A stretch of 64,000 nucleotides of DNA from positions 26,166,068-26,230,067 of the forward strand of contig JAOANR010000014.1 of the NCBI GenBank assembly GCA_030278955.1. The letters are read 5' to 3'. Numbering within the stretch: position 1 is the stretch's first letter; every line of letters starts with the position of its first letter. A model generated the notes under the pieces. It did not search any database. It had not been told where the DNA came from and worked only from the letters and a program-made list of their open reading frames with translations. The position numbers were made by a program, and so were the translations under genes. This stretch comes from Hygrophila difformis. Taxonomy: Eukaryota; Streptophyta; Magnoliopsida; Lamiales; Acanthaceae. Shown here in pieces: positions 22,894 to 35,654 of this stretch.

Positions 22894-23307
22894 TGTTGTA
22901 TATAATAATTATATATGACTTATTAGACTGTGTGTGAGGTAATATATGGATATAGAGTTATAGGGAATTGAAGACAAAGAGGACAATAGAGAAACTGAGA
23001 TGTAACATAATGAAGAAGTAAAGTAAAGAAAGGGGACGGAAAGCAATAGATAGAAAGATGAGAGCAATGATCATTAATTGAAACTAGTGTGCAGGGAGAG
23101 AGAATTAGCAGATAGAGGAAGTGTATGAATTCTTCATCTCAACTCAATAGATTTAGTCTCATATTTATATTACAAATCAGCCAAAAAAAATTTTGGCCTT
23201 TTGCTGAGAAGGTATTCACTATCATTTATGATGAAATTAATTGATAGTGCCGACTAGTAGTACCAATTGTTCTGTTGGTAGAAAAGGACAAAATTTTATC
23301 TGTAATA
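22894..23307 (-). repeat. Copia 5' LTR
   Basis: Partner of 17321-17735. In the element's direction it ends ...ATACAACA and is followed by the primer-binding site (CGTTATCAGCACGAGG, minus strand, below 22894). Confidence 0.9.
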
Positions 23308-23758
23308 ATAAAAATATTATCGGCGGGCCAAAAAAGGTTTTGCTCACCATGCTTGATGAATAAAAAAAAAACAAAAAAAAATTAATTGAGTTAGCAATAA
23401 TTTTTTTTAATGCTTTTCAAATGCATTATATTTTTTCTATAAAAAATAATTTAGCAACACCATTTTGTAATGCTTTTTAAAAGACATTGTAGCTTTTAAG
23501 AATATGACTTTAGTAACACAATTTTGTAATGTAATGTCGTTCCAGCTTCCAATTGATTGTGTAGCTCTGATGTTCACATAAACAACGAGGGTACGTTAAC
23601 AATTTAGATTTATTTTCTTTTTTGTCCAAAATTTTTACGGGTGTCATAATCTTTCATCCTTAAAAATGTATTTCGTCCCAAAGTTTTGCATAGACTTGGA
23701 GGGTTCAATAAACTGGAATAGATTATGGAGAAGTAAGGTATAAAAGTTCTTACCTACA
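23308..23758. other. AT-rich spacer with short internal repeats
   Basis: No gene is seen. The start (GGCGGGCCAAAAAAGG) resembles ends of some plant DNA transposons. Strings such as AGCAACACCATTTTGTAATG and AGTAACACAATTTTGTAATG repeat about 70 bp apart. Element boundaries could not be defined. Confidence 0.3.
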
Positions 23759-24306
23759 TTGGAGGTTCTTCGCGGAAAACAACTCGGGGGGAGGTATCCC
23801 ACGCATATTCGATTCTACGTCCCAAATAGCTTCTTCAGTTCCATGGTTCGACACAAAACCTTTGCCATCATAAAATATCGGTTTCCTATTTCCTGTTGTC
23901 GCTTTTTAAAGTCAAATCTGAATCGATTTCTCTTTATTTATTGGAGCTTTTCCTCTAGCTCGATTTGTTCCGGTTGCAAAATGTGCAATGGGTCATGAAT
24001 ATATTTCCGCAATTACGGTATATGGAACACATCATGAACTCTTCATAGGTCCGTTGGAAGGGCTAATTGGTAATCCAGATTACTATTCTAAAATTTCAAA
24101 CAGTGTCCTGGGCAATCCAGAAACAAAGTTCATAGGCATATTGTCCTATTTTCACGAGGGAACTCTAAACGTTGTACCAACCCTTGCTGGTTCCACAAAG
24201 TTTTCCCTTCACGTTTTATCCTAGGCCACCAGAATATCTCTTCATATCCTTATGCAGCTTATCTCCCCCAGAATGAATCGATTAGGGCTTGTCATGTCAT
24301 TTTGTG

Positions 24307-26559
<2,253 letters not shown>

Positions 26560-26649
26560 TTGTGAATATTCGATCCTTTAAACCTTGGCATTGTAATACC
26601 CCAGAGAATGGCTTAAATGGAGTGTAACAAGCTACTCATACCAAATAGG

Positions 26650-26760
26650 TACCTTTCTTTCTTTGTAGCCATCCTATGAGAACTCTAAAGTTAAGCGTGC
26701 TTGCCTTGGAGTAATTCTAGGATGGGTGACCTCCTGTGAAGTCTCCTAGGGTGTGCGTGA
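26650..26760 (+). other. 5S rRNA-like domain in Cassandra LTR 1
   Basis: AGTTAAGCGTGCTTG (26689-26703) and GGATGGGTGACCTCCTG (26720-26736) match the internal promoter (A box and C box region) of plant 5S rRNA. The rest is too diverged for a functional 5S gene. The LTR 2 copy is at about 27115-27180, with more changes. Confidence 0.85.
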
Positions 26761-27242
26761 GTGAGGCCAAGCACTGGAAAGAGCTCATGTTGGTTTGTGG
26801 GGTCAGCCTTCACGTCCGAGCCGGCAACATCTAGAGTAACACCATGTCTTTCCGCTATTCCGAAAACGGGGGTGTTACAGATGATATCAGAGCCAAACCA
26901 CAACCGCATACTGTGGTATTCAGGCGCCTAGTGGGGTGAATGATCCACGGGATGTGGATGGTTGACATATCTAGGGATGTGGATGGCTGAGTGCAACGAG
27001 GACGTTGCTATCTTAAGGGGGGAAGAATGTAATGCCCTAGAAAATGATTTAAATTGAGTGTAACAAGCTACTCATACCAACAAGGTACATTCTTTCTTGG
27101 TAGCCATCCTATAAGAACTTCAAAGTTAAGTGTGCTTGCCTTGAAGTAATTCTAGTATGGATGAGCTCCTGGGAAGTCAAGTGAGGCCAAAGCGCACTGA
27201 AAAAAGCTCATGTTGGTCTGTAGGGTCAGCCTTCATGTCGAG

Positions 27243-27554
27243 TAGGGGTTCAATTTTGGACACGACCCGAAAATACGAACCCGATCGACAGGAAAATAGT
27301 GCAGTTTTGGGTTTAGTTGTTTTTTGGTTTCTCTAATAAGGTCGACCCGAAATTCAACCTAAAAATTATCAAGTCTTGTTCGGGTTTGGTATTTCAGGTT
27401 CATTTCGGGTTTTAGGTCGTGTTTGGGGTTACAGATTTTGTGTTATACCTTTACTGAACACCCGTCACGAACACGACCCGAACCTGTGAAACCTGAAACA
27501 CGACCCAACCAACCTGGCACAAACACGGCCCGAAACCTGAAATTGACACCCCTA
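27243..27554. mobile_element. hAT-like MITE inside Cassandra LTR 2
   Basis: Comparison with LTR 1 shows about 310 extra bases between CTTCATGTC and CGAGCCGGC. The insert ends in TAGGGGTTCAATTTTGG and, inverted, TAGGGGTGTCAATTTCAGG. The flank (ATGTCGAG / ATGTCCGAG) looks like an 8-9-bp target duplication with one base lost, pointing to hAT. The interior is rich in CGACCC/GGGTTT strings and non-coding. Confidence 0.7.
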
Positions 27555-27959
27555 TGTCCGAGCCGGCAACATCTAGAGCAATACATTGTCTTTCTGTTAC
27601 ACCGAAAATGGGGGTGTTACAGGCATTCATATGGTACACACCATCATCCTTTCACACACATACTACATTCTCTTGTATCTTAAAATCCCAGCTCTTCCTT
27701 GAGCGATCTTTTCCTTGATCTACTCCAGCTTAACATCTAAGGGTTGTTATTCCCGAATCTCATTAAAGATTGTTGGCATGATCTTCATGAGACTTTATAG
27801 AGTAGTCACCGTCCCATGGTGAATTACCTCTATGTCAATTCGAATTATATCCACATATAACTCAAGTGGTAGGATCATTGCACAAGCAATCTATTCTAGC
27901 TTACAACTGAGTTCATCGACTATCATATTTACTTTACAACATGGTAAGAATTGTCAAGA

Positions 27960-28199
27960 TCATAGTCCTTGATCAATTCCAGCCATCACTTGTCTTACAT
28001 TCAACTCATTAAGAGTAAATATGTATTTCAGACTCTTGTGATATATGACGATTTTGCAAGTTTGTCCAAGTTGATAATGTCGCCATATCTTCCGAGCGAA
28101 CACTACAGCAAGCTTAAGATCGTGAGTGGGGCAGTTCATTCTGTGATGTCTCAATTGTTTAAAGGTGTATGCTAACACTTTTCTTTGTTGTATCAACAC
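27960..28199 (-). pseudogene. RNase H fragment of old chromovirus
   Basis: The frame keeps NCPTHDLKLAVVFARKIWRH and [17 protein letters not shown], the RNase H region of Ty3 elements. Catalytic residues are partly lost (IYHKSLKY where TDHKSLKY is usual). Confidence 0.8.
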
Positions 28200-28524
28200 A
28201 CATCATATACCTTGTTTGGGTGCGTCATTAAGGATCTCAAAATCCTTATCCACTGACGATAAGGTCGAAATAGGTGCAATAATAATCTCTTCATAAGTTC
28301 CTGAATGCAGCCTCGCATTCAAGAGTTTATACCACCTTAACTCCTTTTTTTAACATCTATGTCAGGGGTCTAACTATTTTACAGAAATCATTGACGAATC
28401 TGAGACGTCAGAGATATTGGCCTTGTCAATTGACACTCCTTCTACAGTCACAATATTCCCAAGAAATATAACCTTTTCCAACCAAAATTCGCACTTGGAC
28501 ACTTTGTTTTAAAGCTTATGTATC

Positions 28525-29358
28525 TCAATAATTGGAGAACTTGGTGCAAACGTTAAGCATAGTCTTCCTCATTTCTCGGAATACATCAGAATGTCTTCTA
28601 TAAAGACCACAATACAACTGTCTAAGAATTCTCAAAAAAACATTGTTCATTAGAGATGGTGCGTTTGTGAGTTCGAAGGATATTACGGTGAAGTCATAGT
28701 ATCTGTAACGAGTTCCGAATGTAGTCTTTACCTCTTCAATATGTATATTTTTTCTACCCTTGGCTGGTGATATTCGGATCGTAAATCGATCTTCAAAAAA
28801 TACCTTCACTCATCTGGGTTGATCGTACAATTCATCGATTTTTGGTATGAGATACTTGTTCTTAATGGTTACTTCGTTTAATCATCTATAGTCACTACAA
28901 GAATTTTTCTGTTTTAATGATTGAAAATGTTTGGCGAAATTCGATCACTAAAGATGTTAGGGACCGAATTCGCGATCGAAATTTGTTAGCTACTATAATT
29001 TTAGCGATCAAAATTCATTGCTACCACAATTTTAGCGACTGAATTCGCAATCTTTCTAGTAGTGAGTCGATATAGATTCTTAAACATACACCATTCTTCT
29101 TTATGAAAAAAATAGATGCTCCCCAACGTGACATACTGGGCGCATATATCCTGTCTCAAGTACTTCCTCGAGTTGTTCCTTTAGTTTCTCAATATTATGC
29201 ACTATCGGTATTCCAAGTATATCAATAGGAAATACATTAGAGTATTCCCATATCATTGGAATCCAATCGACTAGATCTCCTTTAATATTGAGGTCGAAAA
29301 TATAGCAAAAATACAATGCCCTTACGGAGCAAGGTTTCCAACTATAGCTCTGAAACAA
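28525..29358 (-). pseudogene. Reverse transcriptase fragments of old chromovirus
   Basis: At 29358-29101 lies the region before the fingers (EYSNVFPIDILGIP, LKEQLEEVLETGYMRP). At 28809-28525 the palm region survives as FGTRYRYYDFTVISFELTNA followed by a degenerate form of the catalytic box. The stretch between carries a CACTA MITE. Many substitutions and frame breaks. Confidence 0.8.
28893..29064. mobile_element. CACTA-type MITE
   Basis: The 172-bp element begins CACTACAAGAA and ends TTCTAGTAGTG, an inverted CACTA terminus. It is flanked by AGT on both sides (28890-28892, 29065-29067), the 3-bp duplication made by CACTA transposases. The interior has TTTTAGCGATCAAAATT-type repeats. It is inserted in the RT of the old chromovirus. 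Confidence 0.88.
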
Positions 29359-30210
29359 TCGGTGTTTCTCTATGGAGGGTGAAGTAGTGAGAAACCTTCT
29401 CGCTCTAATTTTTAATGTTATCTTTTAGTTGAAGCAATTGGCTCAACGAATTCATGCCCAATATAATATCGAAGTCCTTCAGTTCAAATTATACAAGATA
29501 CGCGGAAAAGATAATATTGTTAATAGTCATCAGAACCTTAGGGTCTCGAGCAAGATACAATCTCGCCCTAAAAAGAAGTGACAGAGTGAGACTCCTATGA
29601 TCACATAATAATCAAGCGCAGTTAGTCCGAGTTTGTCCATGCATATTCCAACTATTCTGCTTGACCATTGATATATATATACAGGTGGGAATTAAATACG
29701 ATGAATGGATATGAGACAGATAAGCCATACATTAATCACCCAAATTTAGCATAGGCATGACTTAAGATGGTTCAAGAAGAATACGACCATGATGACCTGA
29801 ATAAGCATTCATATCAGGGCCGTTTCTGAGATTTTATAGGCCCCTGGCGAAATAACATAGTAGGCCCCAAAACACACTTAAACTATTTAGAGTTTGGACA
29901 AAGAAAAATATCCCTACCTTCAAGCATATGATTCAAAAGCACACGTAAAAAATTCAGTTAATTTACTCTCAACATAAAAACCAAACAATATTCAAAAAAA
30001 CCAAAACAATATTCAAAGATCTAAAAGCTATTAAAGAAAGAAATGACAATAAAACAAAACAGATGGTTTTGGCTTATTTAAAGTAAAAAAGCATATCCAG
30101 TGATGAAAAGTATATGTGGTCTTCACTGCATTCTGACTGCCAGAGTTGATAAATGAAAGTCGAACTATTCCATCTTCTCCACAGCCTCCCTTATCAACTT
30201 CCATTGTTAC

Positions 30211-30809
30211 CTACAAAATCAAGTTATCATATTCATAAAAATCAATTTCTACGAGCATTTTGAGATGCAAAATTAATAATATTATCACATCTATCTTTTC
30301 TATTAAATCCTTCTCAATAGATAAAATTGCAAAACCATTAAGCCTTTCTCGTGACATTGATGATCTCAAGTAGGTTTTTATAAATTTTAGCTTTGAAAAA
30401 ACTCCTTTCAACAAATGTCACAGTTATAAGAACAGTTAAAAAAAATTCTATAAGCAACAGAGACATTTGGATAACAATCTTCATACTTTACAAACTTAAG
30501 AATTTCAATGGTAGACATTGATTCATTTAGTAAGTTCATTTGTAACACTTTTAATTCGGAGTAAAAGTCATATAAATCAACATCATATGAATCACCATGA
30601 GAGAATGAAGAGTGAAATTTGACACATGGTTCCATCAACTTGTTATCATCCAAAGCCTTAAACCTGTTTGAATCAAACAAAAATCCAAAAACATTTTCAA
30701 ATACTTTTAATTGTTCAAATCTACTTTTTAAAGAAGTTATCTTCATGTCCACAACAACCAGAATAATCAACTCTTTCATTCTCACCCCCATCCTCATCAT
30801 TCTCATCAA
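30211..30809 (-). pseudogene. hAT transposase C-terminal part (dimerisation domain)
   Basis: Two frames overlap. The 30408-30809 frame has ESMSTIEILKFVKYEDCYPN followed by VAYRIFF, and the 30211-30414 frame has FSKLKFIKTYLRSSMSRERL and NGFAILSIEKDL. Together they form the hAT C-terminal dimerisation motif, broken by a frameshift near 30410. Confidence 0.85.
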
Positions 30810-30878
30810 TTTTTTTTTCTAGTAATACGACGCTTTGCGGGATAACTTGGCTCTATACCCATTTCAAGTGCAATACTT

Positions 30879-32085
30879 TTACCATTCTCCAAATTTAACA
30901 AATCCATCTTCCCTGTATTTTTCAAAATAAGACAACACACCTTCTATTTGATTTATACAAGTGTCAATACAAATATATTTGGATTGCAATGTCTTACTAA
31001 CCATATTCACAGCAAATAAAATATCATACCAAATCACCATCCCATGGATAAATTCAAATTTTTTAACTGCATTAGCCAAACTGTTAGCTTCACTTTTTGA
31101 TTTTGCATCATTACATAATTCATATAATTTCAACAAAACAGTTCTTATTTTAGGAGTTTGAAATCTAAAAGCTTGAACACTTTTGATCCTGCTCTCCCAA
31201 CGAGTATTACACAAAGACTTTAAAGTTAAATTAGAGATATTATCAAGCAAAACTTTCCATCTTTTTGTAGAACTAGAAAATAAAGAATATACGCATTGAA
31301 TTATTCCAAAAAATGAGATAGCTTTTGCACAAGAATGTGCCATATCACAACAATAAGATTCAAACTATGACAAACACAAGGCATGTACAATGCTCTTGGA
31401 TTTTTTTCAAGAATTCGACTTTGCACTCCTTGGTGTTTTCCTTTCATATTAGAACCATTGTCATAACCTTGGCCCGTCACATCATCTATATTAAAATCAA
31501 GTGACTTTAAAATATTTTGTAACACGGTGAAAAGTCCAAATCCAGATGTGTCATCTATATTCAAAAACTCTAAAAAGTAATCATCAATATTAAGATTTGG
31601 CATTTTCATACATCGTAATATTAGAGTCATTTGTTCTTGATGACTAATATCGGGGGTACAATCAAGAATTATCGAAAAATATTTGGCCTCCTTAATTATC
31701 TTAATGATGACAATTTTAACATTATTAGCCAAAACACTAATCAACTCATTTTGAATTTTATGGCCAAGATAATGATAATGAATTTCACGATATTTAATGT
31801 GCTTAACATGATCTTGCAATATAACATCAAATTCAACTATCATTTCAATTAATCCAAGAAAATTGCCATTGCTATCTACGTACAGCTTGTCATTAGATCC
31901 TCGAAAAGCCAAGTTATGTTTAGCTAGATATTTTACTGCGGATGAAATTCTAAGAAAAACTTGCCTCCAACACTCTTTCATTTTTTAATCTCTTGCAAAC
32001 TTTTATCAATCATTTGATTTTTGTCTAATATTACTCTTAATTCATTCCAAGTATTCATGTTAATCATATGCTCTACACTATTTTC
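30879..32085 (-). pseudogene. hAT transposase central part (DUF4371-like, RNase H fold)
   Basis: The 31301-31981 block carries [40 protein letters not shown] and [13 protein letters not shown]. These are motifs of the plant/animal ZMYM-like hAT proteins, including the D of the catalytic core and the CxxH. The frame breaks near 31345 and resumes at 30879-31343 ([33 protein letters not shown]). A further break lies near 31985. Just before 32086 the frame reads [14 protein letters not shown], directly abutting the retrotransposon. Confidence 0.85.
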
Positions 32086-32090
32086 ATGTG

Positions 32091-34676
32091 TGTAATACCC
32101 GAGAATTTTCCAACATAAAATAAAACAATAATTAAATAATAAATAAAATAAATACTATAAATAAATAAACCAATCCAGCAAATAAAAGAAATAAACAAAT
32201 ATAAGGAAATGAGAAATGAGATTTTTACTTAAAAAGGAATTAAAGGAATTTAATTCAATAAAAGGATGGATAAATGGAACACCAAAACCCGACACTAATG
32301 AACTCGAGTATTCGAGTCCAAAACATCCAACTAGACTAAGAATAAAATTAGAAAGAAAGTATGAACCCAAATATACCCCGGAAATCGGAATTCGGGAGCA
32401 TAGAGGGATAGAAACCCGAAAGAGAGGCGGAAACGCACGACGGATCGCACGACCCGCCCGGACCGAAGTCCAGGCGTAGACGGCGCGGTGGCCGCGCGGT
32501 GGAAGGGGTTTAGCGCGCCACGACCGCGCCACCCCACAGATTTGTTTGTTGCGTGAATCTCTCACCCGAACGCGGATTTTTCGACTTTCGGTTGAACACC
32601 TCTCGACTCCAGAGTTCTAGGTCGGCCGTGGACGCCCTAGGGACTTAGAATTCTATAAATAAGCCCCTTGGGAGCCCCGAACAAGTTTACGAAACCCTAT
32701 ACCATTCTATACGTTCGAAACCCTAAATCCGGAGTCGTCGGAGGCACGAAACCAAGACGAACGCTGTGGACGAGTTCGCAACAGATCTCCATAGTCGTGG
32801 TAAGTCTCGGTCCAATCTCTATTCAATAAACGATTCGAAAACGAATCCTAATCATCTTCTTTTTCTTTCTACACCCCCGTATCGAATCTAGATCGTAAAA
32901 CCCGACGAACGGAGAGGAGGAACGGTGATCTGGAAGCCACGCCTCCGAATTGGACATTCCCGACGTTCATAGATACTGTAAGTTAACCTTACATGGTTTT
33001 GGGAGATTTTAAAACATTCGAAACCTAAAAGATTTGACACGAACCATAAATCTGTCCTCTTTCGTTTTCTACCGGCGCAACAGGATTGTTGAATTTTTCC
33101 GACCCTTAAAACGAACTCAAACGGAAAAACTTAAAACACGAAAAACGTTCCTAAGACTTAGACCTAGCTACTGTAAAAATTTGAGAATTTTTGGAGTTGA
33201 TTTGATATGTGAAAACCTGTCGGAACCGAACTGTTTGATTTTAGATCTTGAAATCTTGGACAGAACTTAGGATTGATCTTGATCTCGTTTTTGACATAGG
33301 ATCTAGGCTGTTTTAGCTCTTTGGCCGAACATGAAAGTTGTAGATAAATGTCGTAAGATGATCCCTGTCAAATTTCATTAAATTTGGAGTTGAATTGATA
33401 TGTTAGAACGTGAAATCTTTAAACTGTGACCTGTAAACTCGGACAGATTTCTTGTTATGCAAAAATTAGCGTTTTTGACCTACTTAGGTATCTCGGATTG
33501 AAAAAGTTAAAACACGAAAGTTGTAGATCTTGATGTTTCCGAGTCAGATATGAAATTTTGGAATTTTTGGAATTAAATCTGATTTTAGACGAATTTTGGA
33601 GTAAACTGTGATTTACCGAAACGAAATTTTGAAATCTTGTTGAAACATGGAATTAACCTTTAGGGTTGAAACGAATTGAGATATTATTTCTAAATTAATA
33701 CATTGGAAGACAGATTTTAAAAACTAAATCCCCTTACAAACTTGATAAATTAAAATTAGGGGTGAGTGCTCTGCAGGGTGCCCCCTAACGATTCACTTCG
33801 TGCCGTAATGGACGATGGTGACCCCGCGCGCTATACTTGAAATGTGATATTGCCAAAACGGCGAAACTTAGAGCCTACACTCTCGTGAATATCCGTATGG
33901 GTTTCCCGAGGCTCCGGAGTGGTACTGGGTATGGCTGATACGGCTGCGGCCGCCGGGCTACCGGCTAAACTTGTTGACATCGCGATCTTTATCGTGAAAC
34001 TTGAGATACCAAATCGGGAATGTAATGGGGATTCTAAATTAAATTGAATTAGATTAAATTATAGTGTTGTCCAATTGAATTATTAAATGCTTTATTTAAA
34101 TTATGGTTATTATCTTGGACCATGTGATATGTGTTATTAAATAGAGCCTGAGATAGATTGTGGTATATGATATGGATTATATGAAATCAAATATTACGTT
34201 ATTATCATGCTTTTGTTAAATTATTAAAGTATGGCTTTTAAACCCTACGATCATGCATGTGTTAACTTACTCAGCAATTTTGCTGATCAAAACCATTTTT
34301 ATTCCTTTCTTTACAGAATATGTGGAATGAGCATGTGTGAGCACGAATCATGCATGGGATTTTGGGAACTTTTATTTTGCTTTTAAATTTCGTACTTAGA
34401 CTATATTATGAACGGGCCTGTTTAACCCGTGTTTTGGCCATGTCGGCCCTATTTAAATTTTCCGCTGCGATACTGTACTAAACTAAATATTTCCGCTGCG
34501 CTATGCTATTATTATTTTCGATTTATATTGTATGGGCTATTTTGAATGCTTTAAATATTTTAAACACTGCAATACCTAGCCTTGCATCTCTTTAGTAAGC
34601 TCGGAGAAACCGTGTCTTACTAGGGAGATGTGGCGGTGACATCCCGACCTGGGTTACCAAAAACCGGGGTGTTACA
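32091..34676 (+). repeat. Tekay-like 5' LTR
   Basis: Starts TGTAATACCCGAG, ends ACCGGGGTGTTACA. A TATA box (CTATAAAT) at 32653-32660 is followed by AAGCCCCTTGGGAG, a plausible start region. The segment just upstream (about 32400-32640) is GC- and CpG-rich, and the rest is AT-rich. Confidence 0.95.
32653..32660 (+). promoter_or_regulatory. TATA box of Tekay-like 5' LTR
   Basis: CTATAAAT in the 5' LTR, with the same box at 41177-41184 in the 3' LTR. Its place roughly 560 bp into a 2.6-kb LTR suggests a short U3 and a long R-U5. The 3' copy would direct transcription out into the hAT 5' region. Confidence 0.55.
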
Positions 34677-34679
34677 AGT

Positions 34680-34691
34680 TGGTATCAGAGC
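34680..34691 (+). other. Primer-binding site of Tekay-like element
   Basis: TGGTATCAGAGC, the complement of the plant initiator-Met tRNA 3' end. It lies three bases after the 5' LTR, the usual position. Confidence 0.95.
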
Positions 34692-34783
34692 CCGGTTATT
34701 TTCAAATTATTATTTTTAAACCATTATTATTTTTAAGCTATTATTAATATTTTGACATATTTTAAATTTTAAATTTTATTTCC

Positions 34784-35014
34784 ATGGAGAAATTTTATTT
34801 TAAAACCCATGGGAAAAAAAATATATGGGAATTAAATTATTATTGGGGGGGAACTATCATTTGCATATGCATGTTGCATCTCTGCTATGAACTTAGCATC
34901 TTGGCGAAACTTGAACTTAGAATCCTTGCGAAACTTGAACTTAGAATCTTTGCGAAACTTGAACTTAGAATCTTGGCGAAACTTGAACTTAGAATCTTGG
35001 AAACTCGAACCTAG
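34784..35014 (+). CDS. Leader open frame with octapeptide repeats, doubtful gene
   Basis: A 76-codon ATG frame lies between the primer-binding site and ORF1. Its C-terminal half is four near-perfect copies of LAKLELRI, encoded by a 24-bp tandem repeat (about 34889-35014, with degenerate copies to 35040). Because the unit is a multiple of three, the repeat keeps the frame. It may be only a repeated untranslated leader whose frame is accidental. Confidence 0.3.
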   Translation: MEKFYFKTHGKKNIWELNYYWGGTIICICMLHLCYELSILAKLELRILAKLELRIFAKLELRILAKLELRILETRT

Positions 35015-35040
35015 AATCTTGGCGAATATTAACCTAGATC
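34889..35040 (+). repeat. 24-bp tandem repeat in Tekay leader
   Basis: Units of the type CTTGGCGAAACTTGAACTTA repeat about six times, the last two degenerate (CTTGGAAACTCGAACC, CTTGGCGAATATTAACC). The array ends just before the ORF1 ATG at 35056. Confidence 0.9.
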
Positions 35041-35055
35041 TCTTGCTTGCGCTAG

Positions 35056-35391
35056 ATGGCTAGTCAAGACATGATGCAGTTGATGGTCAGGATGATGAGC
35101 GTTCATCTCGATTCCCACCAAACCCTAGAGCAAATGAAGTACCGTATGGCTCAGTTGGAGGCCGATTTACGTCACATGGGGAACCTGAGAGAGGCGGATC
35201 ATCACCGCATAAACCAACTCGAGCGCCAAGTCCAAACCCTCACTACACAAAACTTAATACTAAAGGAATACATCGATGCCCACGGGCAAGATTTAAACAC
35301 TATCTTTGACGACCTACTACCGCCGAGTTCGGAGGAGGAAGATCCGGAGGAAGATCCTGCTACCCCGCCGAGAGACGTCATGAGGCACTAG
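35056..35391 (+). CDS. Accessory ORF1: coiled-coil protein upstream of gag
   Basis: A 111-residue intact frame starting at ATG (MASQDMMQLMVRMM). Residues 20-80 look like coiled coil, with heptad Leu/Met/Ile in QTLEQMKYRMAQLEADL and INQLERQVQTLTTQNLILK. The tail is acidic and proline-rich (IFDDLLPPSSEEEDPEEDP). There is no zinc finger, signal peptide or membrane segment. It lies 264 bp before the gag-pol ATG in a young element, so selection may have kept it. A coiled coil suggests self-assembly or binding to gag. I do not recognise a family. A related remnant may exist at 44842-45290. Confidence 0.7.
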   Translation: MASQDMMQLMVRMMSVHLDSHQTLEQMKYRMAQLEADLRHMGNLREADHHRINQLERQVQTLTTQNLILKEYIDAHGQDLNTIFDDLLPPSSEEEDPEEDPATPPRDVMRH

Positions 35392-35654
35392 AGAATCTAC
35401 TATTAGACATTGTTTTGCTAGAAAAGTATTTCTACTTTTGTACTAAAATTTCTTATGAGGGAATAAAATGTCGATTTATTTTTTTTTAAATCAAAACAAA
35501 ACAAAACAAAATAAAATAAAACCTCGAAGCATACGATGCTCCTTAGTTCGAACAAAGCACCACGTGCTAAATTACTACACACATATACATTCATACAAAT
35601 TGCTTAGACTATATGCTAAATTCATCAGTCCTAAACTATCCTATTTGTACCAGA

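Larger units (their letters stand above)
17321..23307 (-). mobile_element. Ty1/copia retrotransposon, degenerate, with both LTRs
   Basis: LTRs lie at 17321-17735 and 22894-23307 (415 and 414 bp, many differences), so the insertion is old. Plus-strand edges are TGTTGTATAT and ...TGTAATA. Minus-strand order: LTR, primer-binding site just below 22894 (TTATCAGCACGA, resembling the initiator-Met type), gag, integrase, RT, RNase H, polypurine tract CAAGGGGGAG (rc of 17736-17745), LTR. Integrase before RT is the Ty1/copia order. Stops and frameshifts break it into many pieces, and a MITE sits in gag. A clean 5-bp target duplication was not resolved. Confidence 0.9.
26592..27621 (+). mobile_element. 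Cassandra-like TRIM with 5S rRNA-like LTRs, GGCAT target duplication
   Basis: LTR 1 is 26592-26879 (TGTAATACCCC ... GGGGGTGTTACA). A primer-binding site follows at 26882 (TGATATCAGAGCC, one base off the initiator-Met site), then a non-coding body of about 150 bp. A polypurine run (AAGGGGGGAAGAA) precedes LTR 2 (27028-27621). GGCAT flanks both ends (26587-26591, 27622-27626). Both LTRs carry a 5S-like segment, the hallmark of Cassandra. LTR 2 is lengthened by a MITE. It encodes nothing, as expected for a TRIM that depends on other elements. Confidence 0.9.

Noticed and set aside
26650..26760. Functional 5S rRNA gene
   Set aside because: Only the internal promoter region is well kept, the ends are diverged, and it lies in a TRIM LTR with target duplications.
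32155..32565. 136-codon minus-strand frame in both Tekay LTRs (again at 40679-41089)
   Set aside because: It is present in both LTRs only because they are repeats. The peptide looks random and part is Arg-rich from CpG-rich DNA.
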